64,000 bases of DNA. Origin: an uncultured Lachnospiraceae bacterium. Its GTDB lineage: Bacteria; Bacillota; Clostridia; Lachnospirales; Lachnospiraceae. Of the stretch, positions 52,590 to 60,919 are shown piece by piece. Made by a program: the position numbers and the translations under genes. Below the pieces are notes generated by a model. The model was not told the DNA's origin. It saw only the letters and a list, made by a program, of their open reading frames with translations, and ran no database searches. How positions within the stretch are numbered: position 1 is the first letter of the stretch; every line of letters begins with the position of its first letter. The stretch is from assembly GCA_902796425.1 (NCBI GenBank), contig CADBPC010000110.1, positions 1-64,000 of the forward strand, read 5' to 3'.

Positions 52590-53665
52590 AATGATCCCTC
52601 CGGCTCATGATTTACCTGGATCTCACCCGAGGATTCGCGCCAGATCAGATCCGTTTTGGTATGAACGATCCTGTAATCCAGGGAAGGCTCCTTCATCCGG
52701 GAGAGCAGAAGCTCTGCCGCGGTATATGCCATGATCTGTGTATGAATATGAACCGTCGTCAGCTGCGGAACCATCATCCTGGATTCGGGAGAATCGTCGA
52801 ATCCGCAGAACATCACATCCTCGGGAATCCTGACTCCCATGCCCTTAAGGATCATGACCGCGTCATAAGCGATAAAGTCATTGGCACAGATGAAAACATC
52901 GGGATAACTCTTAAGCTTTGACAAGTACTCTGTCAGTAAAGGGACGTCCTGTGCCTTGATAATGTCCCGCTCCAGAACCTCCGCTCCCGATGAGAACATG
53001 GCGCAGCGATAGGCGCAGTAACGTTCATAGAAAGACTGACAGTGCTCATAGTCCCCGATAAAGCCGATTCTGGAATATCCCCTGCCGAGCATTTCCCGGA
53101 CAAAGCGGGTCACTTCGTCGCAATTGTCCATATAGAGCTGGTCGGCGGGAACAGACCTGCCGTCGGATTTAACAGGTCCGTCGATAAAAAGAACCGGGAG
53201 GTCAAGAGAACAGACCATCTCACTGTAATTCCAGTCGAATATTTCAATGCACATGATTGCGCGGCAGTTCTCCGGCACGAATGTAACAGGGAGCGTGAGG
53301 TTCTTCAGGTTATCGGCCGTTACACGATGCGTATTCAGGGTATAGCCGAGCTGAGAGATCTCCCGCTGGAATTTGTCGAGCATTGTCGAAGCAAAGTGAG
53401 ACTGGTTCAGGAACATCGATGAAAATAAGGCAATCTCACCTTTATATCCGGCAGGCTGAATATCCTGATCCTTCGAAGACGGGGCGATGTTGGCAAGCGT
53501 GTTGACATAAGAAAACTGCTTATAACCCATCTCGACCGCTTTTTCGAGTATCTTATCACGGGTGGAATCCGCAATACCTTCTGAATTATTGATTGCTTTT
53601 GATACTGTATTCCGGGAAATGCCCAGTGCATCTGCAATATCCTGAATAGTGACTTTTCTGCTCAT
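52586..53665 (-). CDS. LacI-family transcriptional regulator of the fructoside locus
   Basis: A 359-residue regulator. The N-terminal helix-turn-helix (TIQDIADALGISRNTVSKAI, residues 6-25) and hinge are followed by a periplasmic-binding-like sensor domain that ends in a VFICANDFIAYDAV segment and a DDSPESRM loop. It is divergently placed against the ABC-GH32 operon, 258 bases apart, with four TGCA-NN-TGCA palindromes between. It most likely represses or activates that operon in response to a sugar. The gene is intact, unlike the LacI fragment at 59127. Confidence 0.93.
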   Translation of the reverse strand: MSRKVTIQDIADALGISRNTVSKAINNSEGIADSTRDKILEKAVEMGYKQFSYVNTLANIAPSSKDQDIQPAGYKGEIALFSSMFLNQSHFASTMLDKFQREISQLGYTLNTHRVTADNLKNLTLPVTFVPENCRAIMCIEIFDWNYSEMVCSLDLPVLFIDGPVKSDGRSVPADQLYMDNCDEVTRFVREMLGRGYSRIGFIGDYEHCQSFYERYCAYRCAMFSSGAEVLERDIIKAQDVPLLTEYLSKLKSYPDVFICANDFIAYDAVMILKGMGVRIPEDVMFCGFDDSPESRMMVPQLTTVHIHTQIMAYTAAELLLSRMKEPSLDYRIVHTKTDLIWRESSGEIQVNHEPEGSL

Positions 53666-53737
53666 CTTATCCCTCTTGGACGGTTCATTTCTATAAAGCT
53701 ACATTAATACAGAAAGACCAAAAAGGCAACCAAAAAC

Positions 53738-53749
53738 GTGCAAATGCAC
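53738..53749. promoter_or_regulatory. Operator-like palindrome 1 (GTGCA-AA-TGCAC)
   Basis: Two 5-bp arms around AA, nearest to the regulator gene. It shares the TGCA-NN-TGCA pattern with three further sites in this gap. Confidence 0.6.
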
Positions 53750-53797
53750 AGTCGCAGCTGCATACCCTGTGTAATTTGACGCACCGCACAGCCGAAA

Positions 53798-53811
53798 AAT
53801 GCATTTGCATT
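53798..53811. promoter_or_regulatory. Operator-like palindrome 2 (AATGCA-TT-TGCATT)
   Basis: A perfect 14-bp palindrome around a TT centre, just upstream of the TTGACT -35 box. It belongs to the same site family. Confidence 0.65.
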
Positions 53812-53818
53812 ATTTGTA

Positions 53819-53847
53819 TTGACTAATGCACACACGTGTGCTAATGT
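53819..53847 (+). promoter_or_regulatory. Probable promoter of the ABC-GH32 operon
   Basis: TTGACT and TAATGT with a 17-base spacer. The spacer holds CACACGTGTG, another palindrome. The -10 match is moderate. Confidence 0.5.
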
Positions 53848-53852
53848 TATGC

Positions 53853-53864
53853 GTGCAAATGAGA
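53853..53864. promoter_or_regulatory. Operator-like half-degenerate site 3 (GTGCA-AA-TGAGA)
   Basis: The left arm is perfect and the right arm degenerate. It lies just downstream of the probable -10 box. Confidence 0.45.
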
Positions 53865-53875
53865 CTATACAAAAA

Positions 53876-53889
53876 TGTGCATATGCACA
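53876..53889. promoter_or_regulatory. Operator-like palindrome 4 (TGTGCA-TA-TGCACA)
   Basis: A perfect 14-bp palindrome in the 5' leader of the transporter operon. It is the best-formed of the four sites. Confidence 0.7.
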
Positions 53890-53923
53890 ACAGTGGGTAT
53901 AGGAAAAGCAGAGGAGGTTAAAA

Positions 53924-54868
53924 ATGAGTAAATACCCGGCTACAGCTGCAGCAAAGAGTACCGGAAGTAATGAACTGCACAATTCGCTCGTCTATATCAG
54001 ACAGCACTGGCAGCTTTATGTTATCTTCCTGATGCCTGCGCTGCTGCTGACAATTATATTCCGCTACTTTCCGATGGGCGGAATTCTGATCGCGTTTACG
54101 GAATACAACCCGATCAGAGGCATTCTGGGAAGTGAGTGGATCGGCTTTGAGAATTTTCACCGTTTCCTTTCTTCGCCTGACTTTATGCGTTATCTGGGAA
54201 ATACTTTGAAGCTGAGCGTATACGGCCTGCTTTGGGGGTTTCCTGCACCGATTCTTCTGGCTTTTCTCCTGAACCGTATCATCAGTTCCAAAACAAAGCA
54301 GAAGATTCAGCTTGTTCTGTACATGCCCAATTTCATTTCCGTAATCGTCCTCTGCGGTATTGTCCACATCCTGCTTTCGCCTACCGGCATGATCAATTCG
54401 CTTCTCGGCACGTCAACCAACTTTATGACTATGCCGTCTGCGTTCAGGACGATCTACATCGCCTCCGGTATCTGGCAGGGAGCAGGCTGGGCATCCATTA
54501 TCTATACGGCGGCTCTTTCCAATGCCAGCAAGGAACTCAAAGAGGCGGCCATGATTGACGGCGCGAACATTATCCAGCAGATCAAGGCAGTGGAATGGCC
54601 GGCGATCAAGGATACCGTACTGATCCAGTTCATTATGTCTGTGGGAAACATCATGAGCATCGGATTTGAAAAAGCCTATGCCCTCCAGACAGACCTGAAC
54701 CTGAACACATCGGAAATTATCTCGACCTATGTCTATAAAAAAGGTCTTCTTGACGGAGATTACGGATTTTCCACGGCAGTCGGTCTGTTCAATACAGTTA
54801 TCAACCTGGTTCTGCTGATTTCCATGAACGCCATTGTCAAGAAGATGAATGACGGCAAGGGAATCTGA
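53924..54868 (+). CDS. Sugar ABC transporter permease (LplB/YteP-like)
   Basis: A 314-residue permease with six membrane helices and the EAA loop EAAMIDGANIIQQIKAVEWP near residue 206, which docks to the ATPase. Its N-terminus and length fit the LplB/YteP group that pairs with YtcP-like permeases and large binding lipoproteins. It is the first gene of the operon behind the operator array, with a GAGGAGG ribosome-binding site. No ATPase gene is present, so a shared MsmK-like ATPase probably powers it. Confidence 0.93.
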   Translation: MSKYPATAAAKSTGSNELHNSLVYIRQHWQLYVIFLMPALLLTIIFRYFPMGGILIAFTEYNPIRGILGSEWIGFENFHRFLSSPDFMRYLGNTLKLSVYGLLWGFPAPILLAFLLNRIISSKTKQKIQLVLYMPNFISVIVLCGIVHILLSPTGMINSLLGTSTNFMTMPSAFRTIYIASGIWQGAGWASIIYTAALSNASKELKEAAMIDGANIIQQIKAVEWPAIKDTVLIQFIMSVGNIMSIGFEKAYALQTDLNLNTSEIISTYVYKKGLLDGDYGFSTAVGLFNTVINLVLLISMNAIVKKMNDGKGI

Positions 54869-54882
54869 CAAAGGGGGAGAAC

Positions 54883-55788
54883 GTGATGAATAAGAAAAAA
54901 AGCAAATCAGCCGGCCTCTACAACATTGACAAGGTGATTCTCACCGCGGGCTATATCATCCTCGGCCTGTTTATCGCGGCGATTGTAGTTCCGGTCATCT
55001 ACATTATCCTCGCTTCCTTTATTGATCCTGTAACACTGCAGAACAGCGGCCTTACGTTTGATTTCAGCAAGTGGACACTGACGGCCTACGAGCGCGTTAT
55101 GTCCAATGAGCAGATCTGGGTGGGCTTCAGGAATGCACTGCTGTATTCGATTCTCTTTACAGTTCTTTCAGTGATAGTAACACTGCTTGCGGCTTATCCG
55201 ATGTCAAGATCGGATTTCAGGGGCAAAGGGTTATTCAATGTTATTTTCGTAATCACAATGTTCTTCGGAGGCGGTCTGATCCCTACCTACCTGCTGATCA
55301 GCAACCTCGGGATGCTGGATTCGATATGGGCAATCCTTCTGCCGGGCGCCTTCAGTGTGTGGAACATGATTATTGCCAGAACATACTATAACGGGGTTCC
55401 AGGGGACCTGCAGGAAGCGGCACAGATTGACGGTGCCAATGAGATCGTTTATTTCTTCAGGATCCTTCTTCCCGTGTGTACTCCTATTATTGCGACGATC
55501 GCGATGTGGCAGTTCGTCGGTATGTGGAACAGCTATTTCGATGCAATGATCTATCTGAACAGCGCATCAAAACAGCCTCTGCAGCTCGTCCTGCGTTCAA
55601 TCCTTATTCAGAACCAGCCTGAGCCCGGAATGGTTTCCGACATGCAGAGCACTGCGGAGCGGGCCCAGCTTGCTGAACTGCTCAAGTATGCAACGATCAT
55701 AATTTCGAGCCTTCCGCTCATGATTATGTATCCGTTCTTCCAGAAGTACTTTGATAACGGCATCATGGCCGGTGCCGTCAAAGGATAA
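54883..55788 (+). CDS. Sugar ABC transporter permease (YtcP-like)
   Basis: A 301-residue second permease of the carbohydrate uptake-1 type. It has six helices and an EAA loop (EAAQIDGANEIVYFFRILLP) near residue 178. It follows the first permease by 14 bases and precedes the binding protein by about 50 bases. Together with the partner it should form the membrane channel for a fructoside, as judged from the linked GH32 hydrolase. Confidence 0.93.
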   Translation: MMNKKKSKSAGLYNIDKVILTAGYIILGLFIAAIVVPVIYIILASFIDPVTLQNSGLTFDFSKWTLTAYERVMSNEQIWVGFRNALLYSILFTVLSVIVTLLAAYPMSRSDFRGKGLFNVIFVITMFFGGGLIPTYLLISNLGMLDSIWAILLPGAFSVWNMIIARTYYNGVPGDLQEAAQIDGANEIVYFFRILLPVCTPIIATIAMWQFVGMWNSYFDAMIYLNSASKQPLQLVLRSILIQNQPEPGMVSDMQSTAERAQLAELLKYATIIISSLPLMIMYPFFQKYFDNGIMAGAVKG

Positions 55789-55837
55789 AAAGTCACAAAA
55801 ACACAATCTGATTTCAGACACAAAAAGGAGATATGGA

Positions 55838-57514
55838 ATGAAAAAAAGAAGCAGAGTACTTGCGATCCTTCTCGTAACAGCTGTTGCGGCATCCCTGATG
55901 GCAGGATGCGGATCAAAAGGGGGCAAGACGGAGCAGGCAGGAGCTGCCGCTGCTCCCGCTGAAAAGGTAGACGCGGAATCACTGAAGTTCCCGCTTGCGG
56001 AAAAGGCAGAGATTTCCGGCCTGACAAACTTCCCTGCGGGAACCGAGTCCGAGCCTAACAACAGAACGATCTTCAAGCGCCTTGAGGAAGAGACAAACGT
56101 CCATGTAAACTGGAGAACGATCCAGAGTGACCAGTGGGGAGACAAGATCGCCCTTGAAATGGCGAACGTCAAGACACTTCCCGATTTCATCTTCAACGCA
56201 GGCTTTAACGACACCGATCTGTTAAAGTACGCAAAACAGGGCGTCATTATTAATGTCGAGGATTATATCGACGAGTATATGCCCAACCTCAGCCATGTGT
56301 TCGAGCAGGCTCCGGAATACCGCACGATGTGCACCGACGAGAACGGCCACATCTGGGCTTTTCCGTGGATCGAACAGCTCGGCTACGAGAAGACCGCTAT
56401 CCAGACCATCGGCGACATGAGCTTTATCAACACGGCATGGCTTGATTTCCTCGGCCTCGAAATGCCTGAGACAGTCGATGAGTTTGAGCAGGTCCTGATC
56501 GCATTCCGCGACAATGCGGACAAGCTTAAGGCAGAATTTAACATCGATGGTTCCATTATCCCGATGGCATGCATCATGAATGACGGCGACCAGGATCCCG
56601 CAATCCTGATCAACGGCTTCGGCGAAGGCTACGGTGATCCCGACAGAGGCCGCCATATTGCTGTTACAGATGAAGGAAAGGTTATCTGCACCGCTACGAC
56701 AGAGGGCTTCAGAAAGGGCATCGAATGGCTTCATAAGCTCTATACCGAAGACCTGATCGACCAGGAAGCGTTCACACAGGAATGGTCGACCTACGTTGCG
56801 AAGGGCAAATCCGGCCGCTACGGCGTATGCTTCTCCTGGGACGTCGCCAACATCGCTACACTTGACGGCTGGGCACCGCTTCCGGCACTGACTGCGGATG
56901 TCCGCAATATTACGCCTCAGAACGGTTCCTTCACATCCGGCTTTGACCGCGGCCGCTGCGTCATTACGGCAGCATGCCAGAACCCCGCTCTTGTCTGCGC
57001 ATGGATTGACCAGATGTATGATCCCTTCCAGTCTCCTCAGAACAACTGGGGAACCTATGGCGAGGAAGATGAATTCGATATCTTCGTACTCGGCGAGAAC
57101 GACAAGGGAGAAAAGATGTTAAAGCATGCTCCCCTTGGAGACGCTTCTCCGGTTGAAGTCCGTGAGGCAGAGTGCGTCGGCGGACCGCTGGCAATCCTGG
57201 ACAGCTACTACGGCGTCTATGTGACATGCCCCGACGATGCCCAGTATCGTCTTGACTGGATCAAGGACATTTACACACCTGATATGAATAACAAGTATGT
57301 GTTCCCGAACGTATTCATGAGCACAGACGACACAAAGACCGTATCGAACCTTCAGGCTGATATCACAAAGTGCATCAATACCGCAAAATCCGACTGGGTA
57401 ATGAACGGCTTCGGCGATGCGGAATGGGATAAGCTGCAGAGCGATCTTGAGGCTTATGGTCTTGAGCAGTTCCTTTCGATCTTCCAGAAGTACTTTGATG
57501 CATATAACTCTTAA
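55838..57514 (+). CDS. Extracellular sugar-binding lipoprotein of the ABC transporter
   Basis: A 558-residue solute-binding protein, the large type that goes with LplB/YtcP permeases. The signal peptide ends in LMAGC with Cys24 as the lipid anchor. A Gly/Ala/Glu linker and a two-lobed binding fold follow. I chose ATG 55838 since AAGGAG lies just before it; the upstream in-frame stretch overlaps the permease gene. Aromatic-rich loops such as WAFPWIEQLGYE fit sugar binding. A terminator-like hairpin after the gene should keep its message level above that of the hydrolase. Confidence 0.92.
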   Translation: MKKRSRVLAILLVTAVAASLMAGCGSKGGKTEQAGAAAAPAEKVDAESLKFPLAEKAEISGLTNFPAGTESEPNNRTIFKRLEEETNVHVNWRTIQSDQWGDKIALEMANVKTLPDFIFNAGFNDTDLLKYAKQGVIINVEDYIDEYMPNLSHVFEQAPEYRTMCTDENGHIWAFPWIEQLGYEKTAIQTIGDMSFINTAWLDFLGLEMPETVDEFEQVLIAFRDNADKLKAEFNIDGSIIPMACIMNDGDQDPAILINGFGEGYGDPDRGRHIAVTDEGKVICTATTEGFRKGIEWLHKLYTEDLIDQEAFTQEWSTYVAKGKSGRYGVCFSWDVANIATLDGWAPLPALTADVRNITPQNGSFTSGFDRGRCVITAACQNPALVCAWIDQMYDPFQSPQNNWGTYGEEDEFDIFVLGENDKGEKMLKHAPLGDASPVEVREAECVGGPLAILDSYYGVYVTCPDDAQYRLDWIKDIYTPDMNNKYVFPNVFMSTDDTKTVSNLQADITKCINTAKSDWVMNGFGDAEWDKLQSDLEAYGLEQFLSIFQKYFDAYNS

Positions 57515-57584
57515 GATGTGTACGCTCCGCTGATAATCAGCCTGATAACATCCTGATAAATCAGCCGGTAATGAGCACCCCGCA

Positions 57585-57627
57585 AAGACAGAGGCTGCGG
57601 CAGTACGGCAGCCCCTGTCTTGTTTTT
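57585..57627 (+). terminator. Intercistronic terminator between the binding-protein gene and the GH32 gene
   Basis: AAGACAGAGGCTGC (57585-57598) pairs with GCAGCCCCTGTCTT (57608-57621) with one mismatch, followed by GTTTTT. Partial read-through would supply the GH32 gene, because no separate promoter is evident. Confidence 0.75.
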
Positions 57628-57644
57628 ACAGAAAGAAGGAAAAG

Positions 57645-59126
57645 ATGATCAGCGAAGAACTTCAAAGCGCCCGCAAATTTGAAGAGGATTACCTGCCCTT
57701 TGCTTCCAGATTGCCGTTATTCCATGTGACAGCGGGAATCGGGTGGATCAACGACCCGAACGGTTTTTCGGTTTATAAAGGAGAGTACCACCTCTTTTAC
57801 CAGTACTATCCGTATGATACAAAGTGGGGCCCGATGCACTGGGGGCATGTAAAGACCAGTGATTTTATTAAGTGGGAGAGACTCCCCGCGGCGATGGCCC
57901 CGGATCATGAATACGACAGGGACGGCTGTTTTTCCGGCAGTGCAGTGGAGCTCCCTGACGGACGTCACCTTCTGATATATACGGGGGTACGCATAAGACG
58001 AAACGCCGATGGTGTCAATGAGACCTTCCAGACGCAGTGTATCGCAGTCGGCGATGGCAGGGATTATGAAAAAGTTCCGTTCAATCCTGTCATCACAGAG
58101 GATATGATCCCGGAAGGAAACAGTGTACATGATTTCAGGGATCCGAAGATCTGGCGGGAAGGCGACGAGTATTACTGCGTGGCGGGAAACAGAGGCGCTG
58201 ACAGGAGCGGAGAAATCCTTCTCTATAAAAGCAGGGATGCCTTTGAATGGGAATACGTCTCGACCTTAGCGGCATCCCACGATCAGTACGGCAAGATGTG
58301 GGAGTGCCCGGACTTCTTTTCCCTTGATGGAAAGGATATTCTGCTGGTCAGCCCGCAGGAGATGAACGCGATCGGACTGGAATTCCATCCGGGCAACGGC
58401 AATGTCTGCCTGATCGGAAAAGTTGACCGCACGAAGATGTGCCTGGAGGCGGTAAGTGCGCAGGCAATTGACTACGGCCTGGATTTTTATGCTCCTCAGA
58501 CACTGAAGACAGGCAATGGCAGGAGGGTGATGATCGCCTGGATGCAGAACTGGGAAACAGCCTCCTGCAAAATAGACGAGCTTCGCTTCTTTGGCCAGAT
58601 GACGGTTCCGCGCGAGCTTTCCGTTCGCGGCGGGAGATTATGCCAGAATCCCGTGAGGGAGCTTGAGAATTACCGCGGCAGCAGGGTCGCCTATAACGAT
58701 ATTCTGATCAGTGACGAAACCAGCCTGCACGGAATCAGCGGAAGACTTGTCGACATGACCGTTCGGGTAAGGCCTGCCGGAGAAGGCGGGACCTACAAGT
58801 GGTTCCGCCTGCGGGTGGCAAAGGACGGGGAGAGATCGGTTTCTGTTATCTACCGTCCTGAAAAGGGAACAATCAAGGTCGACCGCACGCACAGCGGATT
58901 CCCGCACGATATTGTGAATGTGCGCGAGTTTCCTGTTTCCACTCACGGGAATGAGCTGAAGATGCGGATTATCATGGATCTGTACAGCCTGGAAATCTTC
59001 GTGAACGATGGCGAGCAGGCGGCATCCTTCGTGCTGTACACTCCTGCGGAGGCGGCCGCGATGAGCATGACCTCGGATGGGAATGTACTGATTGATGTCG
59101 AAAAATATGACCTTTCTTTTGACTGA
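57645..59126 (+). CDS. GH32 beta-fructofuranosidase (sucrose/fructan hydrolase)
   Basis: A 493-residue glycoside hydrolase family 32 enzyme. The nucleophile is Asp37 in WINDPNG, the transition-state stabiliser is Asp166 in FRDP, and the acid/base is Glu220 in ECPDFF. The C-terminal beta-sandwich is present. No signal peptide is seen, so it cleaves sucrose or short fructo-oligosaccharides after uptake by the linked ABC system. It is not the phosphotransferase-linked type, since no PTS gene is nearby. A GAAAGAAGGAAA site precedes the start. Confidence 0.95.
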   Translation: MISEELQSARKFEEDYLPFASRLPLFHVTAGIGWINDPNGFSVYKGEYHLFYQYYPYDTKWGPMHWGHVKTSDFIKWERLPAAMAPDHEYDRDGCFSGSAVELPDGRHLLIYTGVRIRRNADGVNETFQTQCIAVGDGRDYEKVPFNPVITEDMIPEGNSVHDFRDPKIWREGDEYYCVAGNRGADRSGEILLYKSRDAFEWEYVSTLAASHDQYGKMWECPDFFSLDGKDILLVSPQEMNAIGLEFHPGNGNVCLIGKVDRTKMCLEAVSAQAIDYGLDFYAPQTLKTGNGRRVMIAWMQNWETASCKIDELRFFGQMTVPRELSVRGGRLCQNPVRELENYRGSRVAYNDILISDETSLHGISGRLVDMTVRVRPAGEGGTYKWFRLRVAKDGERSVSVIYRPEKGTIKVDRTHSGFPHDIVNVREFPVSTHGNELKMRIIMDLYSLEIFVNDGEQAASFVLYTPAEAAAMSMTSDGNVLIDVEKYDLSFD

Positions 59127-59493
59127 CAGTTCCCAGGATCAAAGCAGCGCCGGTACAGGGATCATATGCAGGGAGGCCGGCTTGCGGCCGAAGCGCTTTC
59201 AGAGGCGGGCTGCACAAATACCCTGTGCATTGATGATAAGTCATTTCTTTTTCAGACCGGCACAGAGTTTATAAAGAGCTTTGAGGGATGCGCAGGGACG
59301 CTGGGCATGAATACCACCGTCCTTGTCTGTGATCAGACGGATAAGATACGGGATGTGCTTTCAGGGCACATCTGTAATGGGAAGGCAGATTTCGACGGAG
59401 TATTCTGCAGTTCGGATCCTGCCGCCATGGCTGTTGTAAGGGTGTTAAGGGAGGAAGGGCTGCGCGTGCCGGAGGATATACAATATAACAGTA
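59127..59493 (+). pseudogene. Fragment of a LacI-family regulator
   Basis: Directly after the GH32 stop codon an open frame carries residues typical of the sensor domain of LacI regulators: GGRLAAEALSEAGC, then ADFDGVFCSSDPAAMAVVRVL and the LRVPEDIQ element. The helix-turn-helix, the first lobe and the final third are missing, and the following codons have no LacI character. It appears to be the internal remnant of a lost regulator gene, likely of this locus. It shares its frame with rpiB downstream, without a stop between them. Confidence 0.7.
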
Positions 59494-59515
59494 CAATAAC
59501 GAACACTACCCCCGT

Positions 59516-59570
59516 AAAAATGGGATTGGGTGAGCCTCTGGCCTGCTCAATTCCATTTTTAATTTCTATA
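59516..59570 (+). terminator. Probable terminator between the LacI remnant and rpiB
   Basis: AAAAATGGGATTG...GAGC (59516 on) pairs with GCTCAATTCCATTTTT (ending 59560) with one G-T pair and a 3-base bulge, followed by AATTTCTATAT. Confidence 0.55.
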
Positions 59571-59573
59571 TCA

Positions 59574-59579
59574 TATAAT
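59574..59579 (+). promoter_or_regulatory. Possible -10 box for rpiB
   Basis: A perfect TATAAT lies 88 bases ahead of the rpiB start. No good -35 box is seen at 17 bases, so the call is tentative. Confidence 0.35.
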
Positions 59580-59666
59580 AGGAGCATACGAAAAGAGTCT
59601 GTCGAAAGACACCGGTACGGGCAATTGACCTGCCGGGGCGTCTTATCGAAGGAAACGGGGGTTATT

Positions 59667-60107
59667 ATGATTGCAATAGCAAGTGATCACGGCGGCTATG
59701 ACCTGAAGGAGACGGTCAAGAAGTATCTGGACGGCAGGGGACTGGAGTATAAGGATTTCGGGACGTTCGACAAGAAGTCCTGTGATTATCCGGACTTTGC
59801 TGAGCCTGCGGCCCGCGCCGTCGCGTCAGGGGAGTGTGAGAAGGGAATCGTGATCTGTACGACCGGTATCGGCGTATCCATCATTGCCAACAAGATTCCC
59901 GGCATCCGGTGCGGCCTTTGCACGGATACAACCAGCGCGAAGCTGACAAGGCTTCATAATAACGCGAATATGCTCGCTATGGGCGCCGGAGTGATTGGTG
60001 AGAACGTTGCCCTTGACATCGTCGAAACCTTCCTTGACACGCCTTTTTCCTTCGAAGAAAAGCATGTGAGGCGCGTAGGCAAGATCGCAAAGGTCGACGG
60101 AATGTAA
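59667..60107 (+). CDS. rpiB: Ribose 5-phosphate isomerase B
   Basis: A 146-residue sugar-phosphate isomerase that interconverts ribose 5-phosphate and ribulose 5-phosphate; some relatives act on allose or galactose phosphates. IASDHGGYDLK opens the protein, Cys64 lies in CTTGIGVSI, and TRLHNNANMLAMGA is the substrate loop. I start at 59667 because this gives the exact family N-terminus and a G-rich site precedes it. The frame is also open back to 59166 through the LacI remnant. It is followed 18 bases later by rpe. Confidence 0.94.
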   Translation: MIAIASDHGGYDLKETVKKYLDGRGLEYKDFGTFDKKSCDYPDFAEPAARAVASGECEKGIVICTTGIGVSIIANKIPGIRCGLCTDTTSAKLTRLHNNANMLAMGAGVIGENVALDIVETFLDTPFSFEEKHVRRVGKIAKVDGM

Positions 60108-60125
60108 GGTCTTCAGGTGAGCATT

Positions 60126-60806
60126 ATGGGGAAAACAGTATATCAGCTCGCTCCCTCGCTCCTGGCTGCGGATTTTAATATTCTCGGAAGCCAGCTGAAG
60201 ACGATCGAGGAGTGCGGCGTCCGCTATCTTCACATCGATGTCATGGACGGCGTATTCGTGCCGCAGATTTCTCTCGGCATGCCGGTCATCGAGAGCATCC
60301 GGAAAAACTCCGGGCTCGTATTTGACGTCCATCTGATGATCGTTGAGCCGGAGCGCTACATTGATACCTTTTTAAAGGACGGCGCGGACATCCTCACCTT
60401 CCATTATGAGGCGACGGATCAGCACCGTCAGATCATCGATAAAATCCATGCGGCAGGCAGGAAGGCGGGCATGGTAATCAAGCCCGCAACTCCCATAGAG
60501 GACGCGCTTCCGTACCTGAAGGACATCGACCAGCTCCTGATTATGACCGTGGAGCCCGGCTTCGGCGGTCAGAAGTTCATGGAAGACATGCTCCCGAAGA
60601 TCCGGAAGGCGAGACAGATGATTGATAAAGAGAACCTCTCCTGCGACATTGAGGTCGACGGCGGCATCAACAAGGATACAATCCGCCTGGTGCTGGATGC
60701 CGGCGCGAACGTCATCGTCTCCGGCTCCTCCGTATTCAGGGGAGACCTGAAGGCCAACGCTCTTTATTACAAGGGCGTCCTCGACGAGGAAGGCCGGAAG
60801 GCATAA
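60126..60806 (+). CDS. rpe: Ribulose-phosphate 3-epimerase
   Basis: A 226-residue TIM-barrel enzyme that interconverts ribulose 5-phosphate and xylulose 5-phosphate. It has LAPSLLAADF, the metal-binding HIDVMDGVFVPQ, VHLMI, TVEPGFGGQKF and EVDGGIN, all intact. The ATG at 60126 is preceded by AGGTGA; a GTG at 60117 is a less likely start. With rpiB it forms a pentose-phosphate pair that could also serve an operon for a rarer sugar. Confidence 0.96.
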   Translation: MGKTVYQLAPSLLAADFNILGSQLKTIEECGVRYLHIDVMDGVFVPQISLGMPVIESIRKNSGLVFDVHLMIVEPERYIDTFLKDGADILTFHYEATDQHRQIIDKIHAAGRKAGMVIKPATPIEDALPYLKDIDQLLIMTVEPGFGGQKFMEDMLPKIRKARQMIDKENLSCDIEVDGGINKDTIRLVLDAGANVIVSGSSVFRGDLKANALYYKGVLDEEGRKA

Positions 60807-60849
60807 GAAAAACGACCAATAAGAAAAACGACCATATGATATGTAGTAA

Positions 60850-60885
60850 AAAAGCAGGTTCCTCCTTTCGGAGAAACCTGCTTTT
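60850..60885. terminator. Bidirectional terminator after rpe
   Basis: AAAAGCAGGTT (60850-60860) pairs with AACCTGCTTTT (60875-60885), with an inner CTCC/GGAG. A and T tracts on both sides fit termination of rpe (+) and of the ferredoxin-subunit gene (-). Confidence 0.85.
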
Positions 60886-60919
60886 GGATTTCACTGCAGT
60901 ACAGTCTGCTCTTTTCAGC

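Noticed and set aside
53666..53923. A phage attachment site or origin because of the dense palindromes
   Set aside because: The repeats share one motif and lie between a LacI regulator and its likely target operon, so operators explain them. No integrase or replication gene is present.
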